DNA of 64,000 nucleotides, from positions 62,001 through 126,000 of the forward strand of contig JAANDG010000166.1 of assembly GCA_036852015.1 (NCBI GenBank), read 5' to 3'. Shown in pieces: positions 57,716 to 64,000 of this stretch (position 1 is its first letter; each line of letters begins with the position of its first letter). This stretch comes from Pelodera strongyloides (lineage: Eukaryota > Nematoda > Chromadorea > Rhabditida > Rhabditidae). The notes beneath the pieces were generated by a model. That model was not told the DNA's origin. It did not search any database and saw only the letters and a program-made list of their open reading frames with translations. The translations under genes and the position numbers were made by a program.

Positions 57716-59680
57716 AAATCACACAACACCAAGACGAACTTTTACGGTAACACAGCACAATAGAAGTCGTCATGCTGATTCAACGCTCGGTGAGATACCC
57801 GAAGGACACGAGCGCTCTAGGTGGGTATTTCGGGTTTTTACAATAATATTTTACATCTGTAAGATGTGCATTCTGAATCTAATTGGACACTTATTACTAT
57901 CTGATTCAGTAGGTACTTGTTCATTATTTAAACTTTACAGGGCAAAAACTCCCACCAGACTGGCGGCGACGCCGAAAAGGTGCGAAAGGCACGCGGCAGC
58001 AGAGCGGCCCAGTAGTGCCAGTCGATCTTGTAAACGCCACGATACCAAATCGGAGAGAAGTAAAACCCGCACACCACAGAGGAGACGCAAGTCGCTGTAC
58101 AATGCGGTCTATATTACGAAATGTAAGCAAATAAGGGAACAGGGTTATCAATTTAGTTATACGAAGAAAAAAACATACTTTCTTGGAATAAACAAGGGAA
58201 CTTTTGCATTACTGCACAACAATTTGACCTTTGCAGTTGCTAGAATGCACTTCAGTTACCGTAATCAAGCATATTTTCTGCGCGGGAACGGTAAAAATTT
58301 GAAAGAAACCGGACTTTTTTTATTTTTGAAAATTTTTAAATTTGTAAATTTGTCTAAATTATTTGTTGTATTTTTAATTTCATGATATTCTTTGCTTTCC
58401 TTGTGAAATATCGAATACTTGGCTTATGTGGCAATTTCAGCTTCCGCCGCGATGGCACCGGCTGACCGGAAATTAATGGATACGCGCTCCATTGCACAGG
58501 CGCTTTCTGTTCTTGGTACGGGGCTCGTTCATGAAGAACTCCAGAATCCACAGGTACTCATTTATTTTAAGCTCTTAGTCTCGATAAAAGGAATATAAAC
58601 ATATTGTGGAGTTCACAGTTAGTAAATCATAAGTTGCATGCAGGAGAAATGGTAAATAAAAGTAAATGGTTGTATAATTTTTGCTGAATTTCACAGTGTG
58701 GAGAGTAATCAAAATGATGAATGATTGAATATGTACGGGCATTGTTTGCTTCCCTATATGAATATTGTTTATTTACTTATACCTTTTCAGCCTGACCGTA
58801 TCCAGACCATTTTTCAAGCCTTCTTCATAAAGATGATGGATGTGTCTGAGTCCTACTTGCGCCAGTTACCGATAAGCGTATGTTTTTGTTTGATAATAAA
58901 ACTCCCCGTATCTGAATCTTCTAATACAACAAAACAACTTTTGATTGTCCGTTTAGTGCTCGTGCACTCAGCACTACAAAACACATGGTGCATAGATTCA
59001 TAGTTGACAAAATGACACGTTGTCCTTTTACGTTTTCATCTGTAACGGATTATTTATTTATTAAATAACACCGCAGGGTGTGCATCACAATTTCACAATG
59101 AAATGCTCGAGAGAAATGATGATGAAATGAAATCGTGCTACCACTGACCACTCTGTCGCTTCTTTTGAAATCACTTTGAGTGTACCCTCAAAACGTGCGA
59201 CATGTCAATTTGTCTAAATATGATATCGATTTAGGTTGACACTGGCGAGAATGGTTTGGATATCAGAGAGTTCCACCTATTTTCAAACGGAATCCCACTA
59301 CTTATCTTGTGCCGAATGACGTAAGTTATTGCTCAACCGAAGTCCTTCACAAAGAACATACACGTTGTCTTGTCTTGCTTGAACTGAACAAGCGTTTGAA
59401 ATCGGAAGTTCATTTTCTTGCCATCTTACCCCAGAAACATGTGTTCGTTCGTAAGCTAATATAATGATTTATGTAATTTTGTATACTATTATCAACGGTC
59501 AACAAACACGTTTAGGAACAGTTTCTACTGTGATCTATTCGGCGCCGACTTTACCATGACCGATATGCTGATGCCGACGCCCCAACGAATCAGAGAAGTT
59601 AGTATTCTCCTTTTTTTATTTGACTTTTTTTTTAATTTCGTGTTTTAATGAAGGTTCCACAGTTCCACTAACTGTATGCA

Positions 59681-59766
<86 letters not shown>

Positions 59767-62700
59767 TATATATATATAGAAAAAAATAAAAGTTTGGTTA
59801 ATTACAGTGTGTGATGATGATATAAATACAAATATAAGTGTAAGTGTCAGTTCCGTTAGGTTATGTCACATGTTGTTCACGAGAAACTTTACGTTTGTCC
59901 TGAAGCTGAAGAAATACAATGTTGGCAACAAGTTTACGGGTATTTATAGCGAGTGCGCGACACAAAGTACGTTATTATATTAATAATTATTGATGTTTAG
60001 TTCATCTCGTACTTGGTGTCTTTCATCCGTTTTCGAGGCTTGTTTGAACCGTTCCAACAAGAAGTCGTCTATGAAATGCGGGAGAAACTGAGGGCGGTCG
60101 ATGATGTTCTTCAGCAGGTTTGTTATAATTTTTTCTATTTTAGTTTTTTTCTCTCTACGCATTCTTTGTTTACTTCAGCTGCAGAGAGGGCGCTTTCCGA
60201 AAGGTTCTCGTGAAATTTGCATGCTAATTCATACTGTATTTTTTCTCTACGCATTCTTTGTTTACTTCAGCTGCAGAGAGGGCGCTTTCCGAAAGGTTCT
60301 CGTGAAATTGAAAATTCATCGTTCGGGATGGACATTTTGGAAACGTTCCAGTGCTTGGAGAAAACAAAAAAAAATACAGTATGAATTAGCATGGAAAAGT
60401 ACAAATTATCATGGTTTGCATGCTAATTCATACTGTATTTTTTGCTTTCTCCTAGCATTAGAACCTTTCCAAAATGTCCATCCCGAACGATGAATTTGCA
60501 TGAGAACCTTTCGGAAAATCATTCCCGAACGCGCCCTAAATCTTTGGAAGTTTGAAATGTTCGTTTTGACAGAGTTTCTTCTTCGTATATAAGAAAAGCC
60601 TCTTTTTTTTGTCACCCACTGTGAATTACCAAAAACGTGCTCGTCTGTAGAAGTTGCATTTGCTGGCTAATCTTCATTTTCGTTCAGAATCAAATCTTGG
60701 AGGAGGAGAAAACAGAAGCACGAAAACAGGCCGATAGTCGAAAGAGAAGAGAAAATCAGGTAGGTATTTCGTGTTTCTTAGTTTCATTTTTAATAATTGT
60801 AGTGCGTAGGTCGGTTGATCAGTTCCCACAGACTTCACCCCACACCACACTTCAGCGCTTCATCCTTTTTAAATATATATTTTTTTACTAATTAGTTAAT
60901 TAACTTTTCCTTTATTGGACATTTGTATTTTTCCAGTTGAACGGGAAAAGTGTCATGTGTAACTATGAATAATTCTATTAATTGTTTTTGAATCCTGGAT
61001 TTTTTTTATATCTTTACTTATATTTTTTAGTTGAACGCGGAAAAGTACCATTTACAAAAGGAGTTGAGGAATTTAATGGAACAATCAGACGCACAAAAGG
61101 CGGAAATTGCACGATTGGAAAACGCATTCAATGAATGTAATGATAGAAAGGTGAGCCTATTAGTGAATGAGTTTTGGCTAGTTAGATAAACTGGGTTCAT
61201 TGTTTTTGACTGTAATTTGAACGTCGAACTAACATGTATTATACACATTTCCCAGCTGAGCCAGCATGCAAATCGGACTATTTACTTATTAATATGTAAC
61301 CCCAGTTGACCATTCATTATTTGAAAATTGATTTTGTGGCGCGTGGACTATTATTATTATCTTGTAAACAAATTCATTAATTATTTTTTTCCTGAGTAAA
61401 GCTTACAAAATATATTCCAGGCGACAATGCAACTCGAAAAGAACCACTTGGAGGAAAGGGATCGCTTTTTGGCCGAAGAGATTGTGGACAATCCGGAAGA
61501 GGTTGGTTAATTGTGATATTCAGAATTCCAGAATTCTTTTACTTTTAGCAAAGGAGTACTTTTCTTTGCCTTGACATTAGTTTTGACTCCCACGTGAAAC
61601 GTGTGGAAATTTCTCACGGATTTGGGATTATTTTTTAGATATAAATATATATAGCTAACTTGTTGATATTTGTTTTCCGCGATAGGATGTGCAATGCCGT
61701 TGGTAACTATTGATTTAGCGTAATAGGTACTAGGTTGTTGCACCTCATTGCTCTTGTTAATTGTTGTCGTATTTCAGAGGGCTGAGGAACGTGCTCGACA
61801 GCGTGCCGAGATTGGGGATCTAAAGAAGAGTATTGATGAGTCGAGAAGGAAAGTGGCCGAACATAGGTATGTAATATTTGTGTAGTTTATTGAATAAAAT
61901 AAATAAATAAATAACCCGCCGACTGGCTTGGCTGACTTTGAGTTGGACTTTGCGTTAGCTGGGATTTGTCGTTGGTCTGTGTTTGTGTTGTTTATATCGA
62001 TTTTACATTTATTCCCTGGGGGGTGGAATATTGATTCTTGATGTACCGTTTGGTGATTGCTATTATTGGTTATTTAATAGCTTTGTGGATATAATAAAGT
62101 AGATAAGCGGGGAGCGGAATGGGGTCGCCGTGGCGGCGACTATAGATGATAGTATGGATGATTTGTGATTGTGTTGGGCGAGTAGCGAATAATCGTATTA
62201 TATAAAAGACTAACTGTAGCCTAATTTGCATACCGATGTGCGTTACGTTACGGAAATGCAAATTTTCGACAATGGGTATAAAAAGAGTTTCGCAGCTCAA
62301 TATCGAAGTATGCATATGCAATTGTTTCCTATTATGTGAATTTCCTATGATACGTTTGAAACTTTGTATATAAGTATGTCCATGCTAAACCAATCATATT
62401 TCCGCGTAAGTCGCCTCAGGCGGCGTGAGCCGACTGGTAGTTTATACTGTTGTTGTGACCCTGATTTTGCGTGACTGAACCACAGTGCAAAACCAATGGG
62501 AATGGGCTTTATTTTCTTTTAGAGGGAATATGAAATCACGCAATGTGCGGCCGTTCTATTGATGCATTTAAACTTTAAAAACTAAAACTAGGCATCTCTG
62601 AATAATTTTTGAACTCTTCGAAAGAGCGTGAAAAGTAACCGTGAAATCCAAGTTAGGCATTCTTTTGATCTGTCTTTGCAGTAAAATCGAGGATCTGTTG

Positions 62701-62998
62701 CGACAAGTGAACCTTGGCATGGAACGCGGCTCGGATGTTGTAAAGCAATTGCAAGAGGAGAAGGTTTGATATTAATCTAATCGATGTTGAATCATTCGTA
62801 CTGTATAATTTTTTTTATTCACGTAATATGTTGTGGCATGTGTGATGTGTTGCCGGCTTTCATCGGAATCGGTTACTGTAGTGTAAGTTACTGTGGGAAT
62901 TTGTTCTTATTCTATACGCTTTCCTCTTTAGGAGAAACTCGAAACACTGCTGGTTGATGAGCTTCACAAGAGACAAGAGCTCGATCAAATGCAGAAAG
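57716..62998 (+). CDS. NUF2: Kinetochore protein NUF2 (HIM-10 type), 5' part, continues past window
   Basis: Exons: 57716-57820, 57941-58122, 58441-58553, 58791-58877, 59235-59320, 59516-59597, 60001-60117, 60688-60759, 61031-61150, 61421-61501, 61778-61866, 62682-62763, 62932-62998. Phases all agree and the last ends in phase 1. From 58452 the product has the NUF2 calponin-homology domain (ALSVLGTGLVHEELQNPQP) and its end FTMTDMLMPTPQRIRE, FISYLVSFIRFRGLF. Then comes coiled coil with the family landmark EEIVDNPEE. It pairs with NDC80 to bind kinetochore microtubules. The first two exons add about 95 Arg/Lys-rich residues in frame. No start is found for them, and TTTCAG 11 nt before the ATG at 58452 could instead be a trans-splice site, making 58452 the true start. 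Confidence 0.88.
59683..59778. repeat. AT microsatellite
   Basis: About 96 nt of TA dinucleotides with few interruptions, in a NUF2 intron. Confidence 0.95.
60188..60536. mobile_element. Foldback MITE, GGGCGCGTTCGGGATT family (copy C, rearranged)
   Basis: The right end GGAAAATCATTCCCGAACGCGCCC with TAA outside is intact. The left end GGGCGCTTTCCGAAAGG lacks an internal piece of the inverted repeat. A block of about 65 bp (CTCTACGCATTC... to CTCGTGAAATT) is duplicated at 60151-60220 and 60244-60310. It lies in a NUF2 intron. Confidence 0.75.
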
Positions 62999-63103
62999 GT
63001 AATACTTGAAGTACTCATTTGAATCATTTATTCTAGAATACTAGAGCTGGTAAATAATTCGTGTGACACCAAGTGGTGTTCTGCCGAATACTTTCATTGT
63101 TAA

Positions 63104-63479
63104 AGCGAAATGGTAGTCTGTCTCCAAAAAAATTCGTCGAAAATTGCAAAAGGGGGCGGAGGAAATATCAGTGCGTTCGTCGCAGCAATAACCACGCCCA
63201 TTCTTTACTTGGAAATTCTATATTTCGTCATTTGGATGCTGCGGAGTGTCTTATAATTTGAAAAGGCGCATTGCTCGACTCCGCCCACATCGTTACTAGT
63301 ATAAGAGCCGGCTTTTCGCGCAAAGCGAATTTCCCCATACAAAATAGCAAAAAATGGTTGTTTGAAAACATTTTTATTCAATATGCACTTATTTGTTTGT
63401 GTTTTTATGTTTATTTTCGTTTATAATTTTTTTCAAACTATTTTTGGTGAAAAAACCCCAAACTGGGTGGTATTTCGCT
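63104..63479. mobile_element. 376-bp TTAA-flanked element with AGCGAAAT ends
   Basis: AGCGAAATGGTAGTCTG to CTGGGTGGTATTTCGCT, TTAA on both sides. The interior is unlike the 175-182-bp copies and not palindromic overall. It lies in the last visible NUF2 intron. Confidence 0.7.
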
Positions 63480-64000
63480 TTAAGCATTCGGTGAAACATG
63501 AAACTATTTGCTCGAATCTCTAATCTACTATTTTGTTTTATGAGTGCTCTGCCGTTGGAACTCTTTTTTTTTCCGGAAATTTTGAAGGCTTATTGCGAGG
63601 TATGACTCGTACCGTACACGCATGGCAAATAAATTCATAATGTCTGCAAGCGGAATCGCTGCCGCACGTGACGCACAGGGTAAAGGGCGGGAGGCGGTGT
63701 TGTTTTGAATAAAATGTGTGTAGTTTGTAGCTTTCATTCTTTATTTTTTTTAACCGATCTGAGAAAATTCGTTAGTTATTCTTTATTTAGTTGTTATTCT
63801 TTAATTGATGAAAATAGCTGCTTTCAACATTTCTCCTGTTTATTGATGTTAGCATTCTAGTAACATGACACAGAAATATGTGTTTTATTTTGTTACCGTG
63901 CATGTTTCCAGATACTTGTAAACTTTTTGTGTATTTTGTCCTTCGTGTTTTAGCGTTTTATTATTGCGTGGTTGTATGTATTCTCTGGATATATTAAATC
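63480..64000. other. Intron of NUF2, no exon recognised
   Basis: AT-rich. A TTTCCAG at about 63912 is followed by a frame compatible with phase 1, but the translation does not look like coiled coil, so no exon is called. Confidence 0.4.

Noticed and set aside
57716..57960. NDC80 instead of NUF2, because of the basic N-terminal stretch
   Set aside because: The CH domain end and the EEIVDNPEE coiled-coil landmark match NUF2, not NDC80.
58354..58551. Minus-strand ORFs opposite NUF2 exons
   Set aside because: Shadows of the plus-strand coding exons.
60001..60493. Long plus-strand frames after the NUF2 exon at 60001-60117
   Set aside because: Beyond the GTTTGT donor they run through the rearranged MITE; family resemblance ends at the donor.

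Overview
This is a 64-kb eukaryotic window, most likely from a chromadorean nematode. Introns are mostly a few hundred bases long and end in TTTCAG or close variants. Several start codons lie 1-14 nt after a TTTCAG-type acceptor with no upstream exon, which looks like spliced-leader trans-splicing. The encoded families also point to nematodes: an ASABF-type defensin, a patched-related protein and a NUF2/HIM-10 kinetochore protein. No organism name can be read from the sequence. All gene models were built by eye from splice sites, reading phase and protein family resemblance.

Layout: 1-5090 is a Ty3/gypsy LTR retrotransposon on the minus strand with one intact gag-pol ORF; its 3' LTR is cut by the window edge. 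5622-17499 (minus) is a 16-exon SLC22/organic-cation-type MFS transporter whose introns hold MITEs, a long poly-G tract and a decayed LINE. 18562-20183 (minus) is a non-autonomous LTR element with 287-bp LTRs, a 4-bp target duplication, a primer-binding site and a polypurine tract, but no coding capacity. 21299-25926 (minus) is a 6-exon mitochondrial ribosomal protein L12 gene with a 1.4-kb foldback element in intron 1. 26-40 kb is mostly repeats and intergenic DNA, holding a two-exon antimicrobial peptide gene (32945-33407, minus) and a tRNA-Arg(ACG) gene (37688-37760, minus). 40276-55864 (plus) is a patched/dispatched-related gene with at least 36 exons; an antisense tRNA-Trp(CCA) gene lies in one intron. 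57716-62998 (plus) is the 5' part of a NUF2 gene that runs off the right edge.

The protein-coding genes are unrelated housekeeping or membrane genes, not an operon. What joins the window is transposon load: nearly every long intron carries a palindromic MITE. At least five families are visible: TTAA-flanked AGCGAAAT; TTAA-flanked AGGATCAC/AGGAGG; GGGCGCGTTCGGGATT with TWA-like flanks; GGCCATATTCACCACTC; and CTACGTTCTCAGGCGCGC. The two LTR elements have different primer-binding sites. That of the small element matches, over 10 nt, the mature 3' end of the tRNA-Arg encoded in this window.

The observations most worth following are the possible Arg/Lys-rich N-terminal extension on NUF2, the loss of the usual acidic residues in TM4 and TM10 of the patched-like protein, the cysteine-perfect ASABF peptide, the tRNA-Arg-primed mini LTR element, and the set of TTAA-flanked foldback elements that share ends but not interiors.
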